Shown here piece by piece: positions 1 through 6,508 of a stretch of 20,425 nucleotides of DNA. The DNA is from a virus: positions 1-20,425 of the IMG/VR virus record IMGVR_UViG_3300025620_000062. One strand, given 5' to 3'. Every line of letters starts with the position of its first letter. Position 1 is the first letter of the stretch. Below the pieces are notes generated by a model, which worked only from the letters and a program-made list of their open reading frames with translations, did no database searches and was not told the origin of the DNA. Made by a program: the position numbers and the translations under genes.

Positions 1-67
1 GCTGGTGACTCCACTTGTTCATTACCGACTCGTTACATTCGGCGCATTGCCATGAAAAGAATCCCAT
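1..67 (-). CDS. Partial small protein with a CxxC motif (cut by window edge)
   Basis: Only the first 22 codons are visible. They begin at an ATG at 67 and run off the left edge. The peptide begins MGFFSWQCAECNES, so it has a CxxC pair (Cys8, Cys11) typical of small zinc-ribbon or treble-clef phage proteins, but no partner cysteines are in view. A GGGAG ribosome binding site lies 8 bases upstream, which makes the start convincing. The gene continues the leftward direction of the whole window and lies on the far side of the attP site from the integrase, so it is phage rather than host sequence if the attP reading is right. Function unknown. Confidence 0.6.
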   Translation of the reverse strand, partial: MGFFSWQCAECNESVMNKWSHQ

Positions 68-144
68 AATTATTACTCCCTATTAGTTAAACATAGCTTA
101 CTTTTTTTTGTACATAAAACCTACACATTTTTTTTGCATTAAAA

Positions 145-209
145 AAGTGGACAGGGAAATGGACAAATTAACCAGAAACTACCCATTTCTACCCTAAAAG
201 TGGACAGAA
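145..209 (+). repeat. Left-arm direct repeats (three GTGGACA-type sites)
   Basis: Three same-orientation copies occur: AAGTGGACAGGG at 145, AAATGGACAAAT at 157 and AAGTGGACAGAA at 198. The first two are spaced 12 bases apart, about one helical turn. They are likely arm-type binding sites for the N-terminal domain of the integrase encoded at 358-1539. Confidence 0.7.
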
Positions 210-317
210 TGATTGTTTTAACTTATTGATTTATATAGTTTTTATATAGGCTACAAGAAGATCGAGTCTCTCCGTCCGCACCATACAACCCTTTGATTTA
301 TAAGGATATTATTTTAA

Positions 318-340
318 GACTGGACAGAAAGTGGACAAAA
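318..340 (+). repeat. Right-arm direct repeats (two GTGGACA-type sites)
   Basis: GACTGGACAGAA at 318 and AAGTGGACAAAA at 329 are adjacent, in the same orientation as the left-arm copies, and lie between the tRNA-like core and the integrase stop codon. They complete a 3 + core + 2 arrangement expected for an attP bound by a two-domain tyrosine integrase. Confidence 0.68.
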
Positions 341-357
341 GGTACACGATTACGTAC

Positions 358-1539
358 CTAATTCCCTATTTGTTTCTGATACGCTTCTTCTAATTTAGAC
401 CCGTGCCTCGCACCTGTTTGTTGAACAAACCGCGCGTAATGTTTTAATGTGGTTGTGCTGTTGTTATGCCCCATCTGTTGCGCAACATATTCTAAGTCTT
501 CTCCAACCTGTAACATGGTCGATGCGTAAGTGTGTCGAGTTTGATAAGGGACTCTGTAGCGCACTCCTGCTTTTTTAAGTACATCAACCCATTGATCACG
601 TATGCTGTTAGTCGAACTCCACGGATTGCCCGTGTTTGGATTTGTAAACACAATATCATTAGGCGCTAACGCTCTAAGAAAGGTGTACTCTTTATAAGCA
701 AGTAAACATTGCATCGCAGGGCCAACTAAATCGACTGTCCGAAGAGAGGCTTGTGACTTAGGAGGCTGAAATTTATTAGGGCTTGCATCAACGATTACTT
801 GGTCTATCCGAATAGTGCATCCGATGAAATCAACACGACTCCAACATAGACCCCTTATTTCTTCTGGGCGCAGTCCTGTGAAGAACTGAAACATCAGTTG
901 TAATCCGAACTGTCTACGTGCAGCTCTGATGATGGCATCCCGTTCATCCCAAGAGAAGGGCTCAATGCGAGTGGCTTCTGGCTGTATAATAACTTTAGGG
1001 CTTTTCAGTTTTTTACCATACAAGGGGTTTACAGTAATAATGCCTTCTTCTATCGCTGAGTTAAGTGCATCACGCAGCACAGCCACTCGTTGAGAGCGAG
1101 TTGACGCGAGGACATTCATCTTTAAGGCCCAGTCCTTAACGTCAAGCCACGTTAAATCAGCCACACGAATTTTAGCCAAAGGGGTTTTTAGCACTTGGCC
1201 TTCAATAATTCGTTTATAGAACTTATAAGTACCAGGGCCGATAACATAGTGGTTGTTAAGCCAGTGTTTTAAGAAGGTGCCGAAAGTACGGCGATTGGAA
1301 TATAGTTTTGCTCTAGGGGAGTTAGGGAACGTGGCGAGATAGTCGAACGTCCCTGCTTTAATTGCTTCATTTATTTGAGCGAGGTGAACATAGCAGCGCT
1401 TTAAATTAGCGGGGGTGGGCTCGAGCTTAATGTATTCCTTTTGCCTATTTTCGGCAGTTGGGTAGTTGAACTCGACTTGGATCGAACTTTTAGTCGCTGG
1501 CCTGACGTTTGTGAACTGCTGCTTCTTCGGTCTACCCAT
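358..1539 (-). CDS. int: Tyrosine-recombinase integrase, DUF3596-type arm-binding N-terminus
   Basis: Site-specific recombinase that would integrate the phage at the tRNA-type att site 75 bases downstream. The 393-residue protein has a DUF3596-like arm-binding N-terminus at about 1-75 (SSIQVEF...KLEPT...GTFDY), a SAM-like core-binding domain at about 80-180, and a catalytic domain at about 190-375. Visible active-site residues are Arg224 in TGLRPEEIRG, Lys261, Arg335/His336 in YQTRHTYAS, His358 in QQMGHNN and the nucleophile Tyr368 in LKHYARF. The first His of the usual HxxR is Tyr332, a variant I recall from this integrase subfamily. Length is normal. The ATG has AGGAGG 9 bases upstream. The 5' end overlaps the excisionase gene by 139 bases, recalling the overlap of xis and int in lambda. 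Confidence 0.97.
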   Translation of the reverse strand: MGRPKKQQFTNVRPATKSSIQVEFNYPTAENRQKEYIKLEPTPANLKRCYVHLAQINEAIKAGTFDYLATFPNSPRAKLYSNRRTFGTFLKHWLNNHYVIGPGTYKFYKRIIEGQVLKTPLAKIRVADLTWLDVKDWALKMNVLASTRSQRVAVLRDALNSAIEEGIITVNPLYGKKLKSPKVIIQPEATRIEPFSWDERDAIIRAARRQFGLQLMFQFFTGLRPEEIRGLCWSRVDFIGCTIRIDQVIVDASPNKFQPPKSQASLRTVDLVGPAMQCLLAYKEYTFLRALAPNDIVFTNPNTGNPWSSTNSIRDQWVDVLKKAGVRYRVPYQTRHTYASTMLQVGEDLEYVAQQMGHNNSTTTLKHYARFVQQTGARHGSKLEEAYQKQIGN

Positions 1540-1697
1540 GCTTCGTAGCCTCCTAGACTTATCAATATCCTATTATCAGGTGCTCTGGAGAATACCTCAT
1601 TCTCTTGCCAGACACCTTCACTGATTTTAGAGCGTATAGCAACTTCTGTATAGCCTGACAGTTCTGAAAACTTACTTATGGTTACTCTGTCTAACAT
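1401..1697 (-). CDS. xis: Excisionase-like small DNA-binding protein
   Basis: A 98-residue protein whose first 65 residues read as a winged-helix excisionase: VTISKFSELSGYTEVAIRSK, then EGVW and APDNRILISLGGYEAW. This is the pattern of Xis proteins found beside DUF3596-type integrases. It should bend attP/attR DNA and direct excision. AGGAG lies just upstream of the ATG. The Ser/Lys-rich last 35 residues are encoded in the overlap with int (1401-1539) and may be constrained mainly by the integrase frame. An operator-like palindrome at 1730-1748 sits about 35 bases upstream, so xis and int may be under repressor control. Confidence 0.85.
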   Translation of the reverse strand: MLDRVTISKFSELSGYTEVAIRSKISEGVWQENEVFSRAPDNRILISLGGYEAWVDRRSSSSQTSGQRLKVRSKSSSTTQLPKIGKRNTLSSSPPPLI

Positions 1698-1729
1698 GGA
1701 GGCTCCTACAGTGTGTTTGTGTACTTACG

Positions 1730-1748
1730 CTATTAGCTCAACTACTAT
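1730..1748 (-). promoter_or_regulatory. Operator-like palindrome A, upstream of xis-int
   Basis: On the minus strand it reads ATAGTAGTTGAGCTAATAG, close to the shared motif TTAGTAGTTSAACTACTAA. It lies between the stop of the small gene at 1778 and the xis start. No good -35/-10 pair is evident, although TAGCGT directly follows. It belongs to a set of seven similar sites in the window. Confidence 0.65.
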
Positions 1749-1777
1749 TGAGGGGTGAAAAAAAAAGATGTCGATTA

Positions 1778-1984
1778 TTAAACTGGGGGCCCTTGAGGCG
1801 ATGTTGATGTTGAATTACAGCCGATTGATATTTTAAATTCGGACTTTACTATTTTTTCAAATATTCCAAAAACAGGTTTAGTGATTGCAAAAGTATCAGT
1901 GTGGATTACATGCCACATCCATTGATTTTCTCGCATCCACGCCTTCTTTTTGGATTGATTGTTATTCAGATTTATAACTAACAT
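1778..1984 (-). CDS. Hypothetical 68-residue protein
   Basis: Unrecognised. It is a basic, Trp- and Met-rich peptide (KKKAWMRENQWMWHVI) with a Ser/Thr/Pro tail. AAAGG lies 6 bases before the ATG. It sits between the repressor and excisionase genes on the same strand, a place where temperate phages often carry small accessory genes. No membrane segment or domain is clear. The low-complexity tail and AT-rich surroundings leave real doubt that it is translated. Confidence 0.45.
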   Translation of the reverse strand: MLVINLNNNQSKKKAWMRENQWMWHVIHTDTFAITKPVFGIFEKIVKSEFKISIGCNSTSTSPQGPPV

Positions 1985-2071
1985 TTATACCTTTTTTTTA
2001 TAATTAGATTTATATGATGTAATAATCAAAAAAAATCCATTTTGCTACAAATGAACCGATTACTACGCCTA

Positions 2072-2731
2072 TTACTTTAGTTCCCAGTTATTCTGGCGGT
2101 GAGTACCAATCACCATATCGCAAACTATGACATCTTCACTTTGAAGGTCATATATGCAATTGTCTTGCAGTTTCAGAATCTGCGTAATTCCCTTTTCGCT
2201 ATAGAAGAAGCGTCCAACAAAACGATTTCCATCGTTAAGTTCTACGAACACTTCAGCCCCAGATTGTGGTTTAACACGATTGGAGCATACGATAAATGAG
2301 TCTTTAGCTATGTAGGGTAGGTAGTCATCTACATTAATCTGTACTGCGTAAGGTTCCAAGTCTCCTTGGACTTCAACAGATTGTATAGCGTCAATGGTAG
2401 GATTTCCTCTAATTGCGTAGCGCACAGCAATTGATACTTTAGGGTAAAAAGATGTGCGTACTGGTTCCATTAATTCAGGATAAATGTCTGAAGGGGAGAC
2501 ATTCATAGCCTGGGCGAAATTAACAACCGCAGTCATGTTCAAAGGAACTTTACCGAGGAAGTACTGTGATATGGCACTTTGTTGTTTGAGGCCCATTTTT
2601 TGGGCAAGTAGGGTTTGATTTAATCCTTCGTCAGCTTTAAGGCGATTATAGATAGAGAGAATACGTTGGACTGCTCGACTTTCTGCTTCGGGCGAAGCAT
2701 CGGTTCCAACGAGTAAGCTCGCTTTAGCCAT
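2072..2731 (-). CDS. CI-like repressor: XRE HTH plus S24-like domain without catalytic residues
   Basis: Probable lysogeny master repressor, 219 residues. An XRE-type helix-turn-helix is at about 36-80 (LNQTLLAQKMGLKQQSAISQYFLGK). The C-terminal part, about 95-215, has the beta-rich LexA/CI (S24) layout. Where the family has GDSMxP with the serine nucleophile, this protein has VDDYLP (134-139, Tyr137). Where the catalytic lysine should be, FVGRF places Gly173. Self-cleavage as in lambda CI or LexA is therefore unlikely, and induction may need an antirepressor or another trigger. AGGAAG is 9 bases before the ATG. A promoter with TTGACA and an operator-like site lies upstream inside the nuclease gene. 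It is the best candidate for the protein that binds the seven dispersed palindromes. Confidence 0.85.
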   Translation of the reverse strand: MAKASLLVGTDASPEAESRAVQRILSIYNRLKADEGLNQTLLAQKMGLKQQSAISQYFLGKVPLNMTAVVNFAQAMNVSPSDIYPELMEPVRTSFYPKVSIAVRYAIRGNPTIDAIQSVEVQGDLEPYAVQINVDDYLPYIAKDSFIVCSNRVKPQSGAEVFVELNDGNRFVGRFFYSEKGITQILKLQDNCIYDLQSEDVIVCDMVIGTHRQNNWELK

Positions 2732-2787
2732 TGGGTGTCTTCCTGTAGTTTATATAGTTGTATGGATCTACGCCCATTCATACGTTG

Positions 2788-3204
2788 CTATGCCACTTCT
2801 TCGAGGCATGACGACATTATAAACTCAGCAACCCCACGTTTGTCAATAGCTGAACTACTAAAGGTATCTATGGTCACTTTTTGACTAAAATCAGTGATGA
2901 TCAGGTTATCTTTAGACCGCATTCCTACAGGCGCTTGCATACCAATCACTAATGCCACTTTACGGCCTTCTTCTTGACGGCTTTTTAACCAATGCAATTG
3001 CTGCAAGGACAGGCATGTCTTCATTTCAGTACTGGAACGCTTAGGAGGATTAGACACGTACTTATACTCAATCCACAGGTCGCCACCTGAGCCAGAGTAA
3101 TACGCGTCCGCTACGCCACCATGAAAATTATCGTTGATCTTCCATTTGTACACAGTTGAGGGAAGCATTTTGTGTATGGCTTTGATGTAGCTATGCTCGT
3201 TCAT
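2788..3204 (-). CDS. VRR-type PD-(D/E)xK nuclease
   Basis: A 138-residue protein with the short VRR-NUC style active site: GGVADAYYSG (Asp33) followed by LWIEYKYV (Glu46, Lys48). The spacing and the preceding GGVAD match small VRR-Nuc or Holliday-junction-resolvase-like nucleases found alone in phage genomes. It probably cuts branched or flapped DNA during replication or recombination. The start has GGAG 7 bases upstream, only a few bases past the U-tract of a terminator (3220-3245), so expression needs read-through from the right. Its 3' end carries the presumed repressor promoter and operator site G. Confidence 0.82.
   Translation of the reverse strand: MNEHSYIKAIHKMLPSTVYKWKINDNFHGGVADAYYSGSGGDLWIEYKYVSNPPKRSSTEMKTCLSLQQLHWLKSRQEEGRKVALVIGMQAPVGMRSKDNLIITDFSQKVTIDTFSSSAIDKRGVAEFIMSSCLEEVA
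2816..2861 (-). promoter_or_regulatory. Candidate repressor promoter with abutting operator-like site G
   Basis: Inside the 3' end of the nuclease gene the minus strand has a perfect TTGACA at 2846-2841 and a perfect TATAAT at 2821-2816, 19 bases apart. A weaker TTTATA gives a 17-base spacing. Directly upstream is TTAGTAGTTCAGCTATTGA (2861-2843), whose first nine bases match the shared operator arm exactly. With a start near 2809 the operator centre is near -43. A repressor bound there could contact RNA polymerase and activate its own gene, as lambda CI does at PRM. The promoter is visible; its regulation is inference. Confidence 0.6.
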
Positions 3205-3219
3205 TTTATCTCCAGCTAT

Positions 3220-3245
3220 AAAAAAGCCACCCCGAGGGATGGCTT
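3220..3245 (-). terminator. Rho-independent terminator T1 (duplicate of T2)
   Basis: The minus-strand RNA forms a 9-bp stem, AAGCCAUCC paired with GGGUGGCUU around a CUCG loop, followed by a U-tract. The single non-Watson-Crick pair is G-U in the minus-strand RNA but C-A on the other strand, which supports leftward use. The next gene's ribosome binding site begins within about 6 bases. Confidence 0.88.
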
Positions 3246-3257
3246 TTATTGAGGTGC

Positions 3258-3458
3258 TTAGGCCGCTATAAAACGATTAGCTTCTTTATCATACGTCTGC
3301 ACACTATCAATGTGGTTAATACCCCAAAAGGAGTCCTCACAAGTCTCCATAATAGATGCTAAACCCATAGCCTCTATTTTCTTTTGGGCTTCTTCTTTTG
3401 TTTCAGCTTGAATTACTACTTGGGCAGTGCATTGAACTTCAGCTGCATATTTAGTCAT
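3258..3458 (-). CDS. Small hypothetical protein between twin terminators
   Basis: A 66-residue protein starting MTKYAAEVQ. I use the ATG at 3458 because GGAGG lies 6 bases upstream. A longer reading from 3485 would only translate the preceding terminator hairpin. The pattern KYAAEVQCTAQVVIQAETKEEAQKKIEAM is a beta strand followed by an amphipathic helix, as in small DpnD/PcfM-like or ferredoxin-like alpha/beta phage proteins. The 55-residue product at 17336-17503 begins in the same style (FKITAEIWVRAENKRQANEL), so the two may be distant relatives. Identical terminators on both sides make it a self-contained cassette. Confidence 0.75.
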   Translation of the reverse strand: MTKYAAEVQCTAQVVIQAETKEEAQKKIEAMGLASIMETCEDSFWGINHIDSVQTYDKEANRFIAA

Positions 3459-3474
3459 AATTTCCTCCAGAGTT

Positions 3475-3500
3475 AAAAAAGCCACCCCGAGGGATGGCTT
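3475..3500 (-). terminator. Rho-independent terminator T2 (duplicate of T1)
   Basis: Sequence identical to T1 across stem, CUCG loop and U-tract. It follows the stop of the gene at 3516-4205 and ends a few bases before the ribosome binding site of the 66-residue gene. With T1 it separates the early and replication genes from the nuclease, repressor, xis and int genes. Confidence 0.88.
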
Positions 3501-3515
3501 GTATCTACCTACTAC

Positions 3516-4205
3516 CTAGTGGATGGTAGGGTCGGTCATGCCTTGCATGGCAAAGTAAGTAGCGCGGGCTTCAGCGTTCAATTTCTCGTCAGCGTAACCT
3601 ACCATAGATGCTTTAAACACTTGGTAGCTTTGGCCTTTTTTGTTGGCCTCTTCAGCGGAGGACAACGCCCAAACAGTCGAGAAACGATCACATTTATAAC
3701 CTGCTAATGCAGTATTCCACGCATCAGAGATCTTTTTGTTGGCACCCGCCATGTAGATTTGGGCTACTTTTGGGTTCTCGCCATTTTCATCTAGCAAAGC
3801 AACAGTGTGTAACGCCGTGTCTACAATGTCGTAGTGTTCAGCAATAAGATTGTTATCTGCTATGTGCTGGTTAGCAGCAGCTTCAGTTGGGTGATTACCT
3901 TCATAGCCACTTCCGTTCTCACGCTTCTTAAAGATGGTGAACCCAGTCTCAAACTTGAGGTTAAGCACAAAAACGCTGTCCCAGAACTCACCTGTCAGCT
4001 TATTGAAAACATGGCCCAGTTCTAAGCCTTTAATGTGCTTAGGGTCACTTTTCTTTCCCACTTCAGGACTCATTGCTTGCGCTAATGCTAGGGTAGGGAT
4101 AACCATATCTGAGGCGGATACGTTTTCGTTACCTAGACTAGAACCTTGGATAAGGTAAGCAGGCATAACGTCGGCAGATTGGAAGGATACGATTGATTTA
4201 GACAT
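3516..4205 (-). CDS. Phage early protein, possibly ssDNA-associated, unknown function
   Basis: A 229-residue soluble protein, start MSKSIVSFQSAD. I chose the ATG at 4205 over a GTG at 4217. The stretch LGHVFNKLTGEFW resembles a loosely defined group of phage proteins with an N-x-(L/V)-TGE motif, found near recombination and ssDNA-binding genes. No catalytic motif is evident. A perfect TATAAT and operator B lie upstream, so it is probably the first gene of its own repressible transcript. T2 follows its stop. High expression, as for an ssDNA-binding protein, would suit that layout but is a guess. Confidence 0.7.
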   Translation of the reverse strand: MSKSIVSFQSADVMPAYLIQGSSLGNENVSASDMVIPTLALAQAMSPEVGKKSDPKHIKGLELGHVFNKLTGEFWDSVFVLNLKFETGFTIFKKRENGSGYEGNHPTEAAANQHIADNNLIAEHYDIVDTALHTVALLDENGENPKVAQIYMAGANKKISDAWNTALAGYKCDRFSTVWALSSAEEANKKGQSYQVFKASMVGYADEKLNAEARATYFAMQGMTDPTIH

Positions 4206-4239
4206 ATTAGTTCTCACTATTTTAGATTTTGGATTAGTA

Positions 4240-4257
4240 AGCCCGCAAGAGGGCGGG
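4240..4257 (-). other. GC-rich leader hairpin between promoter and gene
   Basis: GCCCGC and GCGGGC form a 6-bp GC-only stem with a 6-base loop. It lies between the promoter at 4269-4290 and the start at 4205, inside the predicted leader RNA. The following bases (TTACTAATC) are a poor U-tract, so it is at best a weak terminator or attenuator, or an mRNA-stabilising 5' stem. Confidence 0.5.
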
Positions 4258-4268
4258 CGAACTTGATT

Positions 4269-4290
4269 ATTATAGCAGTTCAGCTACTAA
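4269..4290 (-). promoter_or_regulatory. Promoter with overlapping operator B
   Basis: The minus strand has a perfect -10 box TATAAT (4274-4269) overlapping the operator-like site TTAGTAGCTGAACTGCTAT (4290-4272). No convincing -35 box is seen. A repressor bound here would cover the -10 region. The promoter would serve the gene at 3516-4205. Confidence 0.65.
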
Positions 4291-4297
4291 AAAGATA

Positions 4298-4672
4298 CTA
4301 GCCAACCCGAAGATTGACGTTCTCCTTGGCAAAAGGAACGAGCCCTGGTATAGCATCAAAGGTCTTTAGAAGATCTTTAACGTATAGGTTGGATACTCGT
4401 CTTTGCAGCAGCCCTGTGTGACCTTCTGCCATAATAAAGTCATGGAAAAGGCCGTAATCAGCTATGTTATAAACAGTAGCGTCAGACAGGGATACAGTGA
4501 TGCCGTCAACAGATGTGCGCTCTATACCTTCAGCGTGCATCTTGGTGCGGATCTGCTCTTTTATTTCCTCTAAGCTGGCGGATAGCACTTTTACGTCACG
4601 TTCAAGCGCTTGCTTGTCGGTGCGTATGTGCAAAGCCGTATTCAATAGCTCTTTTAAGGTCATATCAGACAT
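4298..4672 (-). CDS. Hypothetical protein with N-terminal coiled coil
   Basis: A 124-residue protein. Residues 12-45 (TALHIRTDKQALERDVKVLSASLEEIKEQI in two helical runs) suggest a coiled coil, followed by a mixed alpha/beta C-terminal part. No motif I recognise. AGGAG overlaps the stop codon of the gene upstream (4681-5073), so the two are probably translated together. It lies in the early block between the SNF2 helicase and the gene at 3516. A host-nuclease inhibitor or recombination mediator would be plausible for such a position, but nothing in the sequence proves it. Confidence 0.7.
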   Translation of the reverse strand: MSDMTLKELLNTALHIRTDKQALERDVKVLSASLEEIKEQIRTKMHAEGIERTSVDGITVSLSDATVYNIADYGLFHDFIMAEGHTGLLQRRVSNLYVKDLLKTFDAIPGLVPFAKENVNLRVG

Positions 4673-4680
4673 ACTAACTC

Positions 4681-5073
4681 CTATGCGGCAAGCGCAAGTT
4701 CAGCTTCAGTTTCTTCTTGACTCAAACCATTCATTAAGTCTTGAGCGTATTCCCAGCACTCATTAATCGCATCCCACTGTGGGATAGACTTTTCATCGCG
4801 GTTGAGACGAGAGGTATTGGCCTTACGCATCTCAGTAGCAGCTTCAAGGTAATCATCGATCAATGCAGGATCTTCAGCTAACTGTTGAGATAACTCAGAC
4901 ACTCTTTTTACAGCGGCTGTAAATTTCACTTCAGCTGTATCGTCTTTAGTTAGACGATCACGTTCAGCTTTGACAGCTTTTGTAGCCATGTTAAGCACAG
5001 TGAGCAACTGATCAAATGATGTAGTGGCTTCAGCTTCGGTGAATGCAGCGTTAAAGTCGATTGAATTAGACAT
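4681..5073 (-). CDS. Hypothetical helical acidic protein
   Basis: A 130-residue protein predicted to be almost all helical and rich in Glu, Asp and Ala, ending in an acidic, Ala-rich tail (QEETEAELALAA). GAGGA lies 8 bases before the ATG. It stands 22 bases downstream of the SNF2 helicase stop and is followed directly by the coiled-coil gene at 4298, so it shares their transcript. No known domain seen. It could be a structural partner of the helicase, on position alone. Confidence 0.7.
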   Translation of the reverse strand: MSNSIDFNAAFTEAEATTSFDQLLTVLNMATKAVKAERDRLTKDDTAEVKFTAAVKRVSELSQQLAEDPALIDDYLEAATEMRKANTSRLNRDEKSIPQWDAINECWEYAQDLMNGLSQEETEAELALAA

Positions 5074-5095
5074 AGGTACTTCCTCTATATTTTAG

Positions 5096-6508
5096 TTATG
5101 CGGCAAATGCCGTGTTTTTCTGAAAAATATCCAACAAGGAACCCATAGCAGCTAATTTGCCGTCTAAGGTATTGTAGGCATCTTCTTCAAATGTATCGCG
5201 AGCTGCGATAGTGATCGTTTCTGTCTTACGTTTTTGCCCAGCACGATAGATGCGTGAGTTAAACTGTGAGAACAGTTCGGATCGGTTAGTAGGGCTGGCC
5301 CAAATAGTGGCGCAACCTTTCGTGAGAGTCAGTCCGTGACTCGCTGACGCAGGGTGAGCAAACAAGACTTTGAGCTTTCCAGCTTGGAAGGCTTCGACTG
5401 CTTTTTCCCGCGCAGATCGTGAAGTTTCGCCGTCAATAACAGCATAGGCAAAGCCCATTTTGTCAGCAATCTTCAGCAATTCCGCTTTTTGGTGTTTCCA
5501 ATTGAAGGCAACGACTGTGTGGTCGCGTTCTGCAACTAGATCCATAACCAATTGTGATCGAGCCGTAGAAAATACTTGGGTTGCCCCGTTCTCGTCATAC
5601 ACTGCACCTGAACACAGTTGGAGTAATTTCTGATATTTAGCGCCTGCGTGAATAGCGTTGATAATAACGCCAGACTCCGCTTCTAATATGGCTTGTTCTT
5701 TAAGGATGATGTAATCCGTTTGCAGTTTACTGGGCAAGTCGATGTACATCATGCGGTTCGTGTTTTCAGGAATGTCGATGCAATCCTCAAAACGATAGCG
5801 AATGGTAATGTCATGTATCTTGGCAGCAACTTGATCTTCTGCACCTACATTGTCTAACCATTTAACCTGATTAGGGTTAGGCCCCACCTGTTTTGGGGTG
5901 CACACTTGCAGTCTGAAGCCGTAGAAAGACCGACCTAGACGTTCTCCATCGTCAAGCAGCACACAAGGATGCCAGATGTCCGTCACGCTGTTTGGAGTGA
6001 TAGTGCCTGACATCATTACCCTTCGCTCAAACAGGTCTACAAGGCTGCGTATGGCCCTGCTACGATCTGAGGTTGGGTTCTTAAATGCAGTGACTTCATC
6101 CACACAAATCATGTCGAAATCGTGGAGCAAAGAAATGTTAGCGGGCTTGAGTAACCACTTAACAGCATCGTGATTGGTAATCACAATGTCGCATTTGCTA
6201 TCGAATGCTTGTCGACGCGCTTTGGCGCTTTGTGACGTTGAGATACCCCACGTTAAATCAGGTGTCCATTGGTCAATGTCGTCACCCCAAGCGGGTTTGA
6301 GTATAGATAACGGCGCAAGCACTAACATGCGGCGTGATTCTGACTGCTTAAAGGCTTCTAAGACACAACGAGTCTTACCCGTACCTGCGTCAGAGGTAAT
6401 TAAAGCACGCTCCTGGTTAAGTAAGAACGCAATCGTGGATGCCTGGTGATCAAAGAGAGGCGGTAAGTCGAGCGGCACAGGTAGTGACGTATTTCTTCCG
6501 TTCTTCAT
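5096..6508 (-). CDS. SNF2-type superfamily 2 DNA helicase/translocase
   Basis: An ATP-driven DNA translocase of 470 residues. N-terminal RecA-like lobe: LFDHQ near residue 18, Walker A SDAGTGKT at 39-46, the Walker B/DExx equivalent VDEVTAFKN (Asp137, Glu138) and MSGT at 166-169. C-terminal lobe: ASHGLTLTKG and the arginine motif FNSRIYRAGQ (Arg419, Arg422). The GHT/RAGQ style and compact size match the short SNF2 proteins of phage replication clusters, which are thought to help replication, branch processing or recombination. The ATG has AGAGGA upstream and overlaps the preceding small gene by 59 bases. It is complete with no missing motif. Confidence 0.92.
   Translation of the reverse strand: MKNGRNTSLPVPLDLPPLFDHQASTIAFLLNQERALITSDAGTGKTRCVLEAFKQSESRRMLVLAPLSILKPAWGDDIDQWTPDLTWGISTSQSAKARRQAFDSKCDIVITNHDAVKWLLKPANISLLHDFDMICVDEVTAFKNPTSDRSRAIRSLVDLFERRVMMSGTITPNSVTDIWHPCVLLDDGERLGRSFYGFRLQVCTPKQVGPNPNQVKWLDNVGAEDQVAAKIHDITIRYRFEDCIDIPENTNRMMYIDLPSKLQTDYIILKEQAILEAESGVIINAIHAGAKYQKLLQLCSGAVYDENGATQVFSTARSQLVMDLVAERDHTVVAFNWKHQKAELLKIADKMGFAYAVIDGETSRSAREKAVEAFQAGKLKVLFAHPASASHGLTLTKGCATIWASPTNRSELFSQFNSRIYRAGQKRKTETITIAARDTFEEDAYNTLDGKLAAMGSLLDIFQKNTAFAA

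Larger units (their letters stand above)
145..340. other. attP: Probable phage attachment site attP (tRNA-type core with integrase arm sites)
   Basis: This non-coding stretch just past the integrase stop has the layout of a tyrosine-recombinase attP. The core at 262-283 ends GTCTCTCCGTCCGCACCA and reads as the 3' end of a tRNA: T-loop TCGAGT, T-stem CTCTC, acceptor strand CGTCCGC, discriminator A, then CCA. Five same-orientation copies of roughly AARTGGACARAA flank it, three to the left (145-156, 157-168, 198-209) and two to the right (318-329, 329-340). Sequence left of the core does not continue as tRNA, and the expected GAGAG strand is absent, so this looks like attP and not an integrated attL or attR. 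The implied acceptor stem GCGGACG would suit a tRNA-Leu, which is inference. The stretch from 68 to 357 holds no gene. Confidence 0.8.

Noticed and set aside
81-98. TATTAGTTAAACATAGC as an eighth operator
   Set aside because: One arm matches well, but the other (AACATAGCT) does not, so it is at most a half-site near the partial gene at the left edge.
262-283. A tRNA gene
   Set aside because: Only the 3' end of a tRNA is present. The anticodon and D arms and the 5' acceptor strand are missing upstream, so it is an attachment core.
2099-2299. Plus-strand open frame opposite the repressor, a possible cro
   Set aside because: It is antisense to the conserved C-terminal domain of the repressor, has no HTH pattern and no ribosome binding site. 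No divergent arm is supported.
3459-3485. N-terminal extension of the 66-residue gene
   Set aside because: These codons translate the terminator hairpin and U-tract; the GGAGG site serves the ATG at 3458.
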